Part shown: positions 34,492-43,256 of the stretch, in pieces
Layout: each line of letters starts with the position of its first letter
Numbering within the stretch: the stretch's first letter is position 1
NCBI GenBank assembly: GCA_022825065.1
Contig: JAJDYR010000041.1
Span: 1-49,182, forward strand
DNA: 49,182 nucleotides
Source: a bacterium
GTDB lineage: Bacteria; UBA8248
Direction: 5' to 3'
The notes under the pieces: model-generated
What the model was told of the DNA's origin: nothing
Seen by the model: only the letters and a program-made list of their open reading frames with translations
Databases searched by the model: none
Made by a program: the position numbers and the translations under genes

Positions 34492-34621
34492 TTGAAAACC
34501 AACCCCCCCTACCCCCCCTTGTCAGGGGGGCAAGAAAAAGCAAAACCCCCTCAGCCCGGCGGGGGCGCATCGCCTTTTTATACCCCCCTGACAAGGGGGG
34601 GTAGGGGGGGTTGGTTTTCAA
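34492..34621 (+). repeat. C-tract/G-tract inverted-repeat element, copy 3 (perfect 39-bp arms)
   Basis: The most symmetric copy. Arms 34492-34530 and 34583-34621 are exact inverses over 39 bp, opening TTGAAAACCAACCCCCCC and closing with GGTTTTCAA. The 52-base centre holds CAAGAAAAAGCAAAA and GCATCGCCTTTTTATA. Each arm carries two C7/G7 tracts separated by TA, plus a C6/G6 tract, able in principle to fold as a hairpin or G-quadruplex. Confidence 0.92.
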
Positions 34622-34656
34622 CAAATAAGGACCGACCGAGGAGACGACGCCCCGTA

Positions 34657-34680
34657 GGGACAGGCCTCCGTGCCTGTCCT
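34657..34680 (+). repeat. GTAGGGACAGGC palindrome
   Basis: Arms GGACAGGC (34658-34665) and GCCTGTCC (34672-34679), preceded by GTAGG. Same family as 7869-7894, 37231-37254 and 47835-47856. Confidence 0.75.
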
Positions 34681-34990
34681 GATTCGAACCATTCTGCAAA
34701 AGGACAACCACGGAGGGTTGTCCCTACGGCGAACAATCCCGAAGGTCGGATAGGGGCTTTTTCAACAGCCTCCTCAAGGGGGAGTGAATCTCTTTTCTCT
34801 CGTCTGTTGATAATGCTGTTCAAGAGTAAAGCCCGCAGCCGCGCAGGTAGGGTTGAATTCCGACCGGGGATGTCCTTTCCACTACCCCGCGCCTGCGCCC
34901 CCATCGCGCACGCTTCCCCGCGCGCTCCGTTTAGTGGTATGAATGGCGCGGCTTCATTTGTTCGACCATTTTCCCCACCCTGGAATCCAC

Positions 34991-36178
34991 ATGAGCGCCT
35001 ACGCCAACATCTTCATCATCGCGGCGAGCCATTCGGTGAACTCGCTCTACAACCGGATTCTCACGCCCATCCTCCCGCTCATCATGGCGGATTTCGGCCT
35101 GAACTACGCGCAGACGGGCCTCATCGCCTCGGTCTACGCGCTCTCCAGCAGCCTGTTTCAGTTGCCCATCTCGTTTCTGGGCGATTTCACCGGGAAAACC
35201 CGCCTCATCCTGGGGCTCTCGCTCCTGTTCAACGCCCTGCCCGCCTGGTTCTACGGCTATTCGGATACCTACGCGGCCCTGCTCACCTTCGTCTTCCTGA
35301 GCGGCCTGGGCTGTTCGGCCTACCACCCCGCGGCGGTCTCGATGATCGCCGCGGAAAGCCCCAGGAACCGCGGCCTCGCCATGGGCCTTTTCAAGGCGGG
35401 CGGTGATTTCGGGAGCATCCTGACGCCGGTGGCCATGGGCTGGCTCACGGTCTATCTCGCGAGCTGGCGGTCGGCGGCGCAGTATTTCGTGCTGCCCGGC
35501 ATCGCGTGCGCGCTCCTCATCTGGCTGCGGTTTCAGGACGCGCCCGGCAGGCGCGAGTCGATGGCGAAAGAAGCCCGCTCCACATTCAGTGAATTGCTGG
35601 GCGACAAGTTCATGATCCTGATGACGCTGCTGTCCTCCTGCCGGGTGATGGGCCTGCGCGGCATCATGACGTTCCTGCCGCTCCTTCTCGCCGAGGGGCT
35701 GGGGCTCGGCACCATCGAGGTGGGCTGGGCGATCACGGCCTATTTCCTCGTCGGAACGGTCTTCGCCGTGATATGGGGGAAATACTCCGATCCGAAAAAC
35801 GAGACGCGCATCATCCTCTTCATGATGGCGACGAGCGCCGCCTCCCTCGCCTTCCTCTCACAAGCCGAATCCGCGGTCATCTTCTTCGGTCTGCTGGCGC
35901 TCCTGGGCGCGTGCCTGAACCCCTCCCAGAGCCTCATGCTCACCCTCACCACCGGCGTGGTCCGCGAGAAAAACCGCACGAGCGCCATCGGCCTCATGTA
36001 TACGGCGAACGAGGCGGCGTCCGTGGCGTCGCCCTTTCTCGGTGGCCTCATCGCCCAGGCGGTGGGACTCAGGCAATCGTTTCTCTTCTACTCCCTGCTC
36101 TGCCTCGTCGCCACGAGCCTCGCCTGGCTGATTCACGCGGAACAGAAAAGACGCGCGCGCGTGAGCGCCGCCGCCTGA
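34991..36178 (+). CDS. MFS transporter, fosmidomycin-resistance/Fsr-like
   Basis: A 12-helix major-facilitator protein of 395 aa from ATG 34991, chosen because the preceding 16 codons from 34943 are not hydrophobic. Recognisable segments are SHSVNSLYNRILTPILPLIMADFGLNYAQTG at the N-terminus, the loop GDFTGKTRLILG after TM2, and GCSAYHPAAVSMIAAESP, a signature of the Fsr group that exports fosmidomycin and related compounds. The second half repeats the pattern (GKYSDPKNETRIILF). Single gene 108 bases before the dioxygenase. Substrate unknown. The start lacks a strong ribosome site. Confidence 0.88.
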   Translation: MSAYANIFIIAASHSVNSLYNRILTPILPLIMADFGLNYAQTGLIASVYALSSSLFQLPISFLGDFTGKTRLILGLSLLFNALPAWFYGYSDTYAALLTFVFLSGLGCSAYHPAAVSMIAAESPRNRGLAMGLFKAGGDFGSILTPVAMGWLTVYLASWRSAAQYFVLPGIACALLIWLRFQDAPGRRESMAKEARSTFSELLGDKFMILMTLLSSCRVMGLRGIMTFLPLLLAEGLGLGTIEVGWAITAYFLVGTVFAVIWGKYSDPKNETRIILFMMATSAASLAFLSQAESAVIFFGLLALLGACLNPSQSLMLTLTTGVVREKNRTSAIGLMYTANEAASVASPFLGGLIAQAVGLRQSFLFYSLLCLVATSLAWLIHAEQKRRARVSAAA

Positions 36179-36286
36179 AATCTTTACACGCAAGCGCCGT
36201 TTTACTAGACTGGTGGAAACAGCCAATCACATCATCCGGGCGTCTCTGCCGGAGAAGAGAAACTCACACGATAGGAGTCCATCAAG

Positions 36287-37195
36287 ATGAGCACGAAAAA
36301 CACGCTCGACAGTCTCGAAGTGGTGCCGACGGGCGCCGCCCTGGGCGCCGAAATCAGGGGCGTCGACCTGGCGCAGCCCATGCCCGATGAGGTGAAAGAC
36401 GCCCTGCGCGACGCATGGACGGAACACCTCGTCCTGTTGTTCCGCGATCAGGAGATGACCGAGGAGCAGCACCTGGACGCCACGCGCATCTTCGGCGAGG
36501 CCGTCGTGCCCGCCGCCAAGGCCTATTACGACAAGGCCGGGAAACAGCAGACCTGGGCCGCCAAGTACGCCGAGATCACCGTCGTCCACAATCTGGATGA
36601 CGACGGCAACCCCGTGCAGCAGAACGAGAGCCTGGGGTCCGGCGAGGTCGTCTGGCACAACGACAACTCCTACGCCGAGAAACCGCCTGCGGGCAGCATG
36701 CTCTACGGACGGAGGCTGCCCCCCTCGGGCGGGAACACCTGCTTCAGCAACCAGTACATGGCCTACGAGACGTTGCCCGAGGACGTGAAACAGAAAATCG
36801 AGGGCAAGACCGCCGTCCACGACGCGAGCCGGAACTCCGCGGGCACGCTCAGGCCCGGCGTCAAGCTGCCCACCAAACCCTCGGAAGTGCCGGGGCCGCA
36901 CCACCCCCTCGTCTGCACGCACCCCGAATCCGGAAGGCGCGCGCTCTACCTGGGACGCAGGCGGGCGTATCCGTCGCAATACATCGACGACATGGAAGAG
37001 CAGGAGAGCGAGGAGCTTCTCGATTTCCTCTGGGAGCACGCCTGCCGGGATGAGCTCGTCTGGGCGCACGTCTGGCGGCTCGGCGACGTTCTCTTGTGGG
37101 ACAACCGCTGCACCATGCACTACCGCGAACCCCACGCGGGCACGCATCCGCGCCTGATGCACCGCACCCAGATCGCCGGCGCGCAGCCGGTGTAG
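36287..37195 (+). CDS. TauD/TfdA family Fe(II)/2-oxoglutarate dioxygenase
   Basis: These enzymes couple 2-oxoglutarate decarboxylation to hydroxylation, often releasing a substituent such as sulfite from taurine. The 302-aa protein has the iron triad H124-x-D126 (WHNDNSY) and H278 (WDNRCTMH), with R293 in RLMHRTQI for 2-oxoglutarate. All are present. ATG follows TAGGAG. It opens the rightward catabolic region, and a taurine-type importer lies 3 kb downstream. Substrate could be an organosulfonate, an aryl-ether or a carnitine-like compound. Confidence 0.93.
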   Translation: MSTKNTLDSLEVVPTGAALGAEIRGVDLAQPMPDEVKDALRDAWTEHLVLLFRDQEMTEEQHLDATRIFGEAVVPAAKAYYDKAGKQQTWAAKYAEITVVHNLDDDGNPVQQNESLGSGEVVWHNDNSYAEKPPAGSMLYGRRLPPSGGNTCFSNQYMAYETLPEDVKQKIEGKTAVHDASRNSAGTLRPGVKLPTKPSEVPGPHHPLVCTHPESGRRALYLGRRRAYPSQYIDDMEEQESEELLDFLWEHACRDELVWAHVWRLGDVLLWDNRCTMHYREPHAGTHPRLMHRTQIAGAQPV

Positions 37196-37230
37196 GGTTT
37201 GCCGAGTTAAAGGAAATAATCTCAATTGCA

Positions 37231-37260
37231 GGGACAGGCCCCCGCGCCTGTCCCTATTTT
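37231..37260 (+). terminator. Palindrome followed by T-run after the dioxygenase gene
   Basis: Arms GGGACAGGC (37231-37239) and GCCTGTCCC (37246-37254), then TATTTTTT. It lies 35 bases after the dioxygenase stop and is built from the dispersed GGGACAGGC palindrome, apparently serving as an intrinsic terminator. Confidence 0.65.
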
Positions 37261-37423
37261 TTGATGGCATGAAGAGAATTCTCTCCTTATGTGGTTGGGT
37301 AACCCTGTCGAGAAGGCATTGCTTTTCACTTCCCCCATGAGGGCTGTTGAATAAGTCCTCGTCGGGGGACATTGCCTTTAACGGGAAGGCCGCTTTCGCG
37401 CGAACCCACGAACTCCCTCGTCG

Positions 37424-37546
37424 AAAGGCAACCCCCCCTACCCCCCCTTGTCAGGGGGGCAAAAAAAGCAAACCCCTCTCAGCCCGGCGGGGGTGTATTG
37501 CCTTTTTATACCCCCCTGACAAGGGGGTGTAGGGGGGGTTGCCTTT
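37424..37546 (+). repeat. C-tract/G-tract inverted-repeat element, copy 4
   Basis: Left arm AAAGGCAACCCCCCCTACCC, right arm ending GGGGGGGTTGCCTTT, with one mismatch in the G-tract (GGGGGTGTAGG). The core keeps GCAAAAAAAGCAAA and GCCTTTTTATA. The 65 bases before it match the 5' flank of copy 1, so part of the flank belongs to a longer repeat. Confidence 0.85.
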
Positions 37547-37847
37547 ATGGGATTTCCCTTTCAAGGGGGTTGCCATTACCCTCTCAGGGGGTTTTCCAAC
37601 AACCCCTTGAGGGCCTGGCTTTCCGAGGGAAAAGCCTGACGACGATGTAAGGGCGCAAACCCACAAGCGAGCCGATGAGTTATTCATCCGTACAAACTCC
37701 CGCCATTCGAACCCCCGCTTCGCTTTTCAGGCTCGGGCCGATTTGATAGGCTTCCTGAAATCGACATAACGCGGATCGCTCAGGAGCGCCGAGGCCGGAT
37801 GGGGCATTTCGGCCCTGTCCGGATCCCCCAGCTTTGAGGAACGCACC

Positions 37848-39083
37848 ATGTATCTGAACGCAGAGCGCGCGCGCGGGCTGATGGCCGATTTCGGCTTCGA
37901 CGCCATCATCGCCTCCACACCCGAGAACGTCACCTATCTGGCCGGCACCGTGGGCTGGTCGAACAAGGTCTACGCCTACTCCGTCCACATGCTCGCCGTC
38001 TTCGCGCGCGACGAGGGCGCGGCCCCCGCACTCATCGTGCCGGGCCAGGAGGTCACCTACGTCTCGGCCCAGCAGTCCTGGATCAAGGACCTCTACACCT
38101 TCGGCGGCAAGAGCGCGCTCATCCAGCCGCCCGGAGAACAGGCGCAGACGCCGGAAGAAGAAACCTACCTGGGCCTCTACAACGACGACGGAAAACGCGG
38201 CAAGAACCCCGGCGAGGCCCTTGCGCTCGCGCTCAAAAACCGCGGCCTCACGAAGGCGCGGTTGGCACTCGATCAGGAGCGCGTGATGCCGAACGTGCGC
38301 GCGCAGATAGAGGCGGCCCTGCCGGATGCGGAGATCGTCGACGCGGCGGATTTCTTCCGCCTGATCCGCATGGTCAAGACGCCGGACGAAATAGCCGCGC
38401 TCGCCGCCGCCGCCGAGGTGAACGAGAAGGCGGGTATCGCCGCATCGAACGCGGTGGCCGAGGGCGCGACCGAGCGCGAGGTGGCGTCGGTCTTCGCGGC
38501 GGAAGTCGGGCGCATGGGCGGCAAGTGGCAGTGGTTCCACTTCTGCTCGGGCCGCCGGGCGACGGGCATCTTCCCGCCCACGGACAAGAAGATCGCCAAG
38601 GGCGAGATGTGGAAGTTCGACGCAGGCGTCGTCCTGAACAACTACCAGGGGGACACCGGCTGGGGCGGCGTGCTGGGAGAACCGACCCGGGCGCAGCTCG
38701 ACCTGTGGAAGGCGACCGAAGAGGGCTTCGAGGCCGCGATGTCGAAGGTCAAGGCGGGCGTGCTCGGCTCCACCATTCACCGCACCCTGCTCGCGGCCAC
38801 GCGCGCGGCGGGACTGCCCGAGCACAACGGCAACTTCGCCGGCCACGCCATCGGTCTCGAGCAGCGCGAGGTGCCCTACGTCCTCGCCGAACCCGCGCCG
38901 CAGGGCAGCCCCTTCCTGCCGGATTCGAGCGATTTCCCGCTCGAGGCGGGCACCACGATCTGCGTGGAGAACCCCTGCCAGATATTCGGCATGGGCGGAA
39001 CCCAGATAGAGAAGACCGTCGTCGTCACCGAAACCGGGTATGAGCACGTCTACCCGCAGGAGAGAAAACTCTGGGTCGTCTAG
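37848..39083 (+). CDS. M24 family metallopeptidase (Xaa-Pro dipeptidase/creatinase-like)
   Basis: A 411-aa two-domain protein with the creatinase-type N-terminal domain and the pita-bread fold. The five metal ligands are all visible: D258 (FDAG), D269 (GDTGWGG), H333 (AGHAIGLEQRE), E374 (CVENP) and E388 (QIEKTVVV), so hydrolase activity is expected. Members cleave X-Pro bonds, creatine-like amides or other small amides. It lies between the dioxygenase and the cyclase in the same direction, with 650- and 405-base gaps, so it is probably separately transcribed. Substrate unknown. Confidence 0.92.
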   Translation: MYLNAERARGLMADFGFDAIIASTPENVTYLAGTVGWSNKVYAYSVHMLAVFARDEGAAPALIVPGQEVTYVSAQQSWIKDLYTFGGKSALIQPPGEQAQTPEEETYLGLYNDDGKRGKNPGEALALALKNRGLTKARLALDQERVMPNVRAQIEAALPDAEIVDAADFFRLIRMVKTPDEIAALAAAAEVNEKAGIAASNAVAEGATEREVASVFAAEVGRMGGKWQWFHFCSGRRATGIFPPTDKKIAKGEMWKFDAGVVLNNYQGDTGWGGVLGEPTRAQLDLWKATEEGFEAAMSKVKAGVLGSTIHRTLLAATRAAGLPEHNGNFAGHAIGLEQREVPYVLAEPAPQGSPFLPDSSDFPLEAGTTICVENPCQIFGMGGTQIEKTVVVTETGYEHVYPQERKLWVV

Positions 39084-39489
39084 GCGATCCGGGCAAGAAA
39101 GATTTGCCGCGCGTTGTTGCGCTTTTGCTCTTCATTCCGGCGCATGCCGGAATCCAGAGCCGGGGAAAGTGAATACATCGCGGCATTTTATTCCCGCTCT
39201 CATTGGCCGGGAATGACGGCTGTGAGCGGACGCATAACACCGGGACGCATATATGCGTCCCCTACAAAATTCCTCGACCGGATGGCCGGGGGAGAGACGA
39301 TGGTTCTGTAGGGGCCGCACATGCGCGGCCCGACCGATGAACCGGGACGACGATGAAGGACCTGAAAGCGAAAAGGCGAATTCGCTGGATTCCGGATGAA
39401 AACATGCCGGAATGACGGTGGCGCTTTAGCATGTGATTGCTTTTTCGTTATTTGAACGAAATGATTTTCATCCGAATGAGGGACAACCA
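39084..39489. other. Non-coding stretch with short palindromes
   Basis: About 400 bases without a gene. It carries the perfect palindrome GGGACGCATATATGCGTCCC (39242-39261) followed by CCTAC, a GTAGGGGCCGC...GCGGCCC palindrome (39308-39329), and CATTCCGG words in both orientations (39133-39150, 39390-39418). Confidence 0.6.
39242..39265 (-). repeat. Perfect 20-bp palindrome with CCTAC tail
   Basis: GGGACGCATATATGCGTCCC reads the same on both strands and is followed by CTAC. It is a variable-arm member of the GTAGGGG family, inverted relative to the copy at 39308-39329. Confidence 0.75.
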
Positions 39490-40257
39490 ATGTGCGCTAC
39501 GCGATTCATCGACCTCAGCACCCCCATCATGAACGGCTCGAACGAGCCGCGCCCGCCCGAGGTCACCTACCTAGGCCATGAGGAGTTCGGCGCGCGCTCG
39601 GCCAAGGGCTGGGGCATCCCGATAGAGGACCTCCACGACGGCGTGGGCGGGGCGGCGGAGTTCGTCACCGTATCCACGCACTCGGCCACCCACATGGACG
39701 CCCCCTGGCACTACGGCCCCACCGTGGCGGGCGAGCCCTCCCGCAAGATCGACAAGGTGCCGCTCGAGTGGTGCTACGGCGACGGCGTGGTGCTGGATTT
39801 GCGGCACAAGAACACGGGCGACTGGATCAGCGAGGAGGACATCAGGGAATGCCTCGCCAAGATCGACTACGAGATAAAAGAAGGCGACATCGTGCTCCTC
39901 TGGACGGGCACGGACGAGCACCGCGACAGCCCCGACTACCCGGAACTCCATCCGGGCATGAGCATCCCGGCGACGGAGTACCTGCTCGATCGCGGCGTGC
40001 GCGTCATCGGCATCGACGCCTTCGGCTTCGACAGGCCCTTCAGCTTCCAGGTGCCCGAGTTCAAGGCGGGCAAGCGCGAATCGCTCATGCCGTGCCACCA
40101 CATCCTCGGCAGGCAGCGCGAGTATTTCCAGATCGAGCAGATCACCAACATCGGGGCGATCCCCAGGCCGCACGGCTTCAAGATCTGCTGTTTCCCGATC
40201 AACGTGAAGGACGCGAGCGGCGCGTGGGTGCGCCCGGTCGCGATAGTGGAGGAATAG
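39490..40257 (+). CDS. Cyclase-family metal hydrolase (kynurenine formamidase-like)
   Basis: From ATG 39490, after GAGGGA, the protein is 255 aa. The frame is open to 39433 but without a ribosome site. The metal-binding signature HSATHMDAPWH (H64, H68, D70, H74) is the HxxxHxDxPxH motif of the KynB/cyclase family, with FIDLSTPI at the N-terminus and LLWTGTDEH and GIDAFGFD downstream. Family members hydrolyse formamides, lactones, isatin or similar cyclic amides. It lies 46 bases before the ABC importer's binding protein, so it probably leads that operon and acts on the imported compound. Confidence 0.9.
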   Translation: MCATRFIDLSTPIMNGSNEPRPPEVTYLGHEEFGARSAKGWGIPIEDLHDGVGGAAEFVTVSTHSATHMDAPWHYGPTVAGEPSRKIDKVPLEWCYGDGVVLDLRHKNTGDWISEEDIRECLAKIDYEIKEGDIVLLWTGTDEHRDSPDYPELHPGMSIPATEYLLDRGVRVIGIDAFGFDRPFSFQVPEFKAGKRESLMPCHHILGRQREYFQIEQITNIGAIPRPHGFKICCFPINVKDASGAWVRPVAIVEE

Positions 40258-40303
40258 GAAGAGGATTCTTGCTGACTCATAACTCCCAGGAAGGAGAACC
40301 ATC

Positions 40304-41446
40304 ATGAAGAAATTCAGGCTCATCATCGCCGTCGCGGCCCTGTTCGCGCTCCTCATTGCGGCGCCGGCCCCATCCGACGCCATGAAACTCAAGAACATCA
40401 AGGTGACGATGGCGAACCCGCTGTTCAACCCGGGCATATCCTTTCTCTGGATCGGGAATTTCCTGGGCTACTACCAGGAAAGCGGCGTGGACGCGCAGTT
40501 CGTCGCCGCTCAGGGCGGCGCGCAGGCGATGGGCTGGGTGCTCTCGGGCCGTACGCACGTCGGCCTGCCGAGGCCCATCCCGATCCTCTTCCGCGCCGCG
40601 CGCGGCAAGAAGATGCCTCCCGTCAAGGGCGTCTACATCCTGAACAGAGACGCCATCTACGCCGACGGCGTGGCCGTGCCGCCTGGCAGCAGCATCAAGT
40701 CCGTCTGCGATTTGCAGGGCAAGAAAGTCGGCGTCATGAGCCAGCGCGACTCGGGCCCCATCTTCGTGAGGAAGGCGCTCGAGACCTGCGGCATCCCCGC
40801 CGACAAGCAGGAGGTGACCTACCTTCCCGTCGGGCCGGTCTCCAAAGCCGCCACGGCGATGAAGCTCGGCCGCGTGGACGCCTGGGCGAACGTGGACATC
40901 CAGTACACGCTGGCCAAGGCGCGCGGGTTCAAGTTCGACATGATCCCTTACCAGAAGGACTGGACGCAGAACCTCTTCGGCAACGTCGTGTGGATCAACA
41001 AGGACTTCCTCGCCAAGAACAGGGACACCGTGGTGGGCTTCCTGCGCGGTCTGGCCAAGGGGAGCCTCTTCTTCTACACGAACCCCGAGGCCGCTCTGAA
41101 GATCCACTGGGTGCTCTACCCCGAATCGAAGCCCAAGGGCATGAGCGACGAGAAGGCCACCGCCTTGATGATCAAGGTGCTCAAGGCGCGCGCGCCCAAG
41201 CTTCGCCTGGATGACGAGAAGATCGACAAGTTCGGCGCGCATCATGACGGCGAGTGGGCCGAATACGTGAAGTTCGTGGGGCTGGACAAGAAGCTCACGG
41301 ACGCGCAGGTGAAATCGCTCTACACGAACGAACTGATTGACGAGGTCAACAATTTCGACCGGAACGAGGTCATCAACCGCGCCAAGAACTTCGACTTCGC
41401 CAAGGAATTGAAGAAATTCAAGGCGATGATGAAGATGCAAAAGTAA
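40304..41446 (+). CDS. ABC transporter substrate-binding protein (NMT1/SsuA/TauA type)
   Basis: A 380-aa secreted type II binding protein with a signal peptide (MKKFRLIIAVAALFALL, cleaved near SDA at residue 26). It shows the NMT1/SsuA-like order: ITMANPLFNPG-like first strand, GNFLGYYQESGVDAQFVAAQGG, LQGKKVGVMSQRDSGP and LGRVDAWANVDIQY. Related proteins bind sulfonates, thiamine precursors or aromatic acids. AAGGAGAA precedes the ATG. The C-terminus has a Lys/Asp-rich tail (FAKELKKFKAMMKMQK). Its permease starts 12 bases later. Ligand unknown. Confidence 0.9.
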   Translation: MKKFRLIIAVAALFALLIAAPAPSDAMKLKNIKVTMANPLFNPGISFLWIGNFLGYYQESGVDAQFVAAQGGAQAMGWVLSGRTHVGLPRPIPILFRAARGKKMPPVKGVYILNRDAIYADGVAVPPGSSIKSVCDLQGKKVGVMSQRDSGPIFVRKALETCGIPADKQEVTYLPVGPVSKAATAMKLGRVDAWANVDIQYTLAKARGFKFDMIPYQKDWTQNLFGNVVWINKDFLAKNRDTVVGFLRGLAKGSLFFYTNPEAALKIHWVLYPESKPKGMSDEKATALMIKVLKARAPKLRLDDEKIDKFGAHHDGEWAEYVKFVGLDKKLTDAQVKSLYTNELIDEVNNFDRNEVINRAKNFDFAKELKKFKAMMKMQK

Positions 41447-41458
41447 GAGGCGGGCGAA

Positions 41459-42379
41459 ATGGCGACCACCGACCAGAACAACGAAGCCCCGAGGAGCGCG
41501 GGCGGCCCCTCGCTTTCGGAGACACTGCTCCAGAGGCCGTATCTCCTGTTCGGCATATCTTTTGTGATACTGCTGATCGTCTGGGAGTGGACGGTGAACT
41601 ACTTCGAGGTGGACGACTTCATCTTCCCGGCGCCCTCGGGCGTGGCGACGGCGCTGATGCGCGGGCTGTTCTTCTACGACGTGGGCAGCGGCGTGGGAGG
41701 GGCCGCGGACTTCATGGGGCTGATGAAGACGAGCTTCTACAACCACATCAGCCACACGCTGTTCGAGGCCGTCATGGGCTTTTTCATGGGCAGCTTCATC
41801 GGGCTGGGCCTGGGCTTGGCCTTCATGCAGTCGAAATGGGTCGAGGCGATCATCATGCCCTACGTGGTGGCGTTCCAGACCCTGCCCAAGCTTGCCATCG
41901 CGCCCCTGTTCATCATCTGGTTCGGCTACGAGGTGAAGTCGAAGATATTCCTGGCCGGCCTCGTGGCGTTCTTCCCGCTTCTGGTGAACACCATGGTGGG
42001 GCTCAAGTCCGCGGCGACGGACCAGATAGACCTCATGCGCTCGCTCTCCGCCTCGCGCTGGCAGATGTTCTGGAAGATGCAGTTCCCCAACGCCCTGCCC
42101 TTCATCTTCGCGGGCTTCGAGATCGCGGTGGTGTTCAGCCTGCTCGGCGCGATACTCGGCGAGTTCGTGGGCGCGGGCCAGTGCATGTGGGGCGGCCGCG
42201 GCCAGTGCGGCCTGGGGATCCTGCTCATGCAGATGAGCTTCAGCAGCGACACGACGGGCACGTTCGCCATCCTGGTGATCCTCTCGTGCATGGGTCTGGG
42301 CATGCACCAGGTGGTGCGCTTCGTGAAGAAAAAAGTGCTCTTCTGGGCGCCCGAGACGGACAAGACGATGGGCGCCTAG
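41459..42379 (+). CDS. ABC transporter permease (SsuC/TauC type)
   Basis: A 306-aa inner-membrane subunit with six or so hydrophobic segments and the BPD-transporter core: FMGSFIGLGLGLAFMQSKWVEAIIMPYVVAFQTLPKLAIAPLFIIWFGYEVKSKIF, whose later part contains the EAA-like coupling loop, and SASRWQMFWKMQFPNALPFIFAG. It is about 40 residues longer than TauC, from an added N-terminal soluble lead and a loop near residues 75-90. It pairs with the binding protein (12-base gap) and the ATPase (66-base gap holding a hairpin). Confidence 0.92.
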   Translation: MATTDQNNEAPRSAGGPSLSETLLQRPYLLFGISFVILLIVWEWTVNYFEVDDFIFPAPSGVATALMRGLFFYDVGSGVGGAADFMGLMKTSFYNHISHTLFEAVMGFFMGSFIGLGLGLAFMQSKWVEAIIMPYVVAFQTLPKLAIAPLFIIWFGYEVKSKIFLAGLVAFFPLLVNTMVGLKSAATDQIDLMRSLSASRWQMFWKMQFPNALPFIFAGFEIAVVFSLLGAILGEFVGAGQCMWGGRGQCGLGILLMQMSFSSDTTGTFAILVILSCMGLGMHQVVRFVKKKVLFWAPETDKTMGA

Positions 42380-42402
42380 AGGCGAATATCTCAAGGAAAC
42401 GG

Positions 42403-42433
42403 CCCCCGGCGGAGCAACTCGCTCCTCCGGGGG
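42403..42433 (+). promoter_or_regulatory. GC-rich hairpin between permease and ATPase genes
   Basis: Stem CCCCCGGCGGAGC pairs with GCTCCTCCGGGGG around a small loop, with one mismatch. TTTCGGGAAAAG and the ATPase start follow at once. No long T-run, so it is more likely an mRNA-stability or attenuation element than a strong terminator. Confidence 0.55.
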
Positions 42434-42445
42434 TTTCGGGAAAAG

Positions 42446-43219
42446 ATGAACGGATATATCTCGGTATCGAACCTGGAGAAGGAATACGTCACCGCGAGCC
42501 GCGAGATCGTGCACGCCCTGACGGAGATCAACTTCGAGATCGCCGAGGGCGAGTTCATCTCCGTCGTCGGGCCGAGCGGGTGCGGCAAGAGCACGCTGCT
42601 CAAGATCCTGGGCGGCCTGCTCGCCAAGACGTCGGGAACCTGTTCGCTCAAGAACACGCCCATCGACGGCCCGCGCAACGACGTGGGTATCGTGTTCCAG
42701 GACCCGGTCCTGCTCCTGTGGCGGAACGTGCTCCAGAACACCATGCTGCCCGCCGAGATATTGGGGCTCGACGCGAAGAAGACGCTCCCGCGCGCGCACG
42801 ACCTCATCAAGCTCGTGGGCCTGGAGGGCTTCGAGGACAAGTACCCCCACGAACTCTCGGGCGGCATGCGCCAGCGAAACGCCATCATCCGCGCCCTCAT
42901 CCACGACCCGAACGTGCTTCTGATGGACGAGCCCTTCGGCGCGCTCGACGCCATGACGCGCGAGCAGATGAACCTCGAACTCCAGAGAATCTGGCTGGAG
43001 AGCAAGAAGACCGTCTTCTTCATCACCCACTCGATCCCCGAGGCCGTGTTCCTGGGCGACCGGGTGATCGTCATGACGCCGAGGCCGGGCCGGATATCGG
43101 AGATCATCACCGTCGACATCCCGCGCCCGCGCTCGCTCTCCACCATGGGCGACGAGATGTTCGTCGAACTCACGCAGAGAATCCGAAACCTCCTCTACGT
43201 GGAAGGTTCCCTGGACTAG
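42446..43219 (+). CDS. ABC transporter ATP-binding protein (SsuB/TauB type)
   Basis: A 257-aa ATPase with Walker A GPSGCGKST (42-50), Q-loop FQDPVLLLWRNVLQN, signature LSGGMRQRNAI, Walker B VLLMDEPFGALD and H-loop FITHSIPEAVFLGDR. The order and length match nitrate/sulfonate/taurine importers. It completes the three-gene importer begun at 40304. BKACE genes follow 37 bases later in the same direction, tying transport to that chemistry. Confidence 0.93.
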   Translation: MNGYISVSNLEKEYVTASREIVHALTEINFEIAEGEFISVVGPSGCGKSTLLKILGGLLAKTSGTCSLKNTPIDGPRNDVGIVFQDPVLLLWRNVLQNTMLPAEILGLDAKKTLPRAHDLIKLVGLEGFEDKYPHELSGGMRQRNAIIRALIHDPNVLLMDEPFGALDAMTREQMNLELQRIWLESKKTVFFITHSIPEAVFLGDRVIVMTPRPGRISEIITVDIPRPRSLSTMGDEMFVELTQRIRNLLYVEGSLD

Positions 43220-43256
43220 AGAAACCACCACAAGCACATTCTCAGGAGCGTACCGA

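Larger units (their letters stand above)
34047..34990. other. Non-coding stretch rich in dispersed repeats
   Basis: About 940 bases with no convincing gene. It contains a degraded CCTCATCCTGAGTA element (34170-34330), an inverted pair of CATTCCGG words (34408-34456), the best C-tract element (34492-34621), a GGGACAGGC palindrome (34657-34680) and a CTTTTTCAACAG...CCTCAAGGGGGAGTGAATC word (34756-34793) that recurs at about 48148-48182. Confidence 0.6.
37196..37847. other. Non-coding stretch with terminator-like palindrome and C-tract repeat
   Basis: About 650 bases without a gene. It contains the hairpin at 37231-37260, a segment (37341-37405) that closely matches 1133-1200, C-tract element copy 4, and a partial CCTTGAGGG-type element at about 37580-37680. 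Confidence 0.6.

Noticed and set aside
34492..34621. C-tract elements considered as CRISPR repeats
   Set aside because: Copies are kilobases apart, with no regular spacers and no cas genes in the window.
37680..39047. A 455-codon minus-strand frame
   Set aside because: Antisense of the M24 peptidase, whose five metal ligands prove the plus-strand reading.
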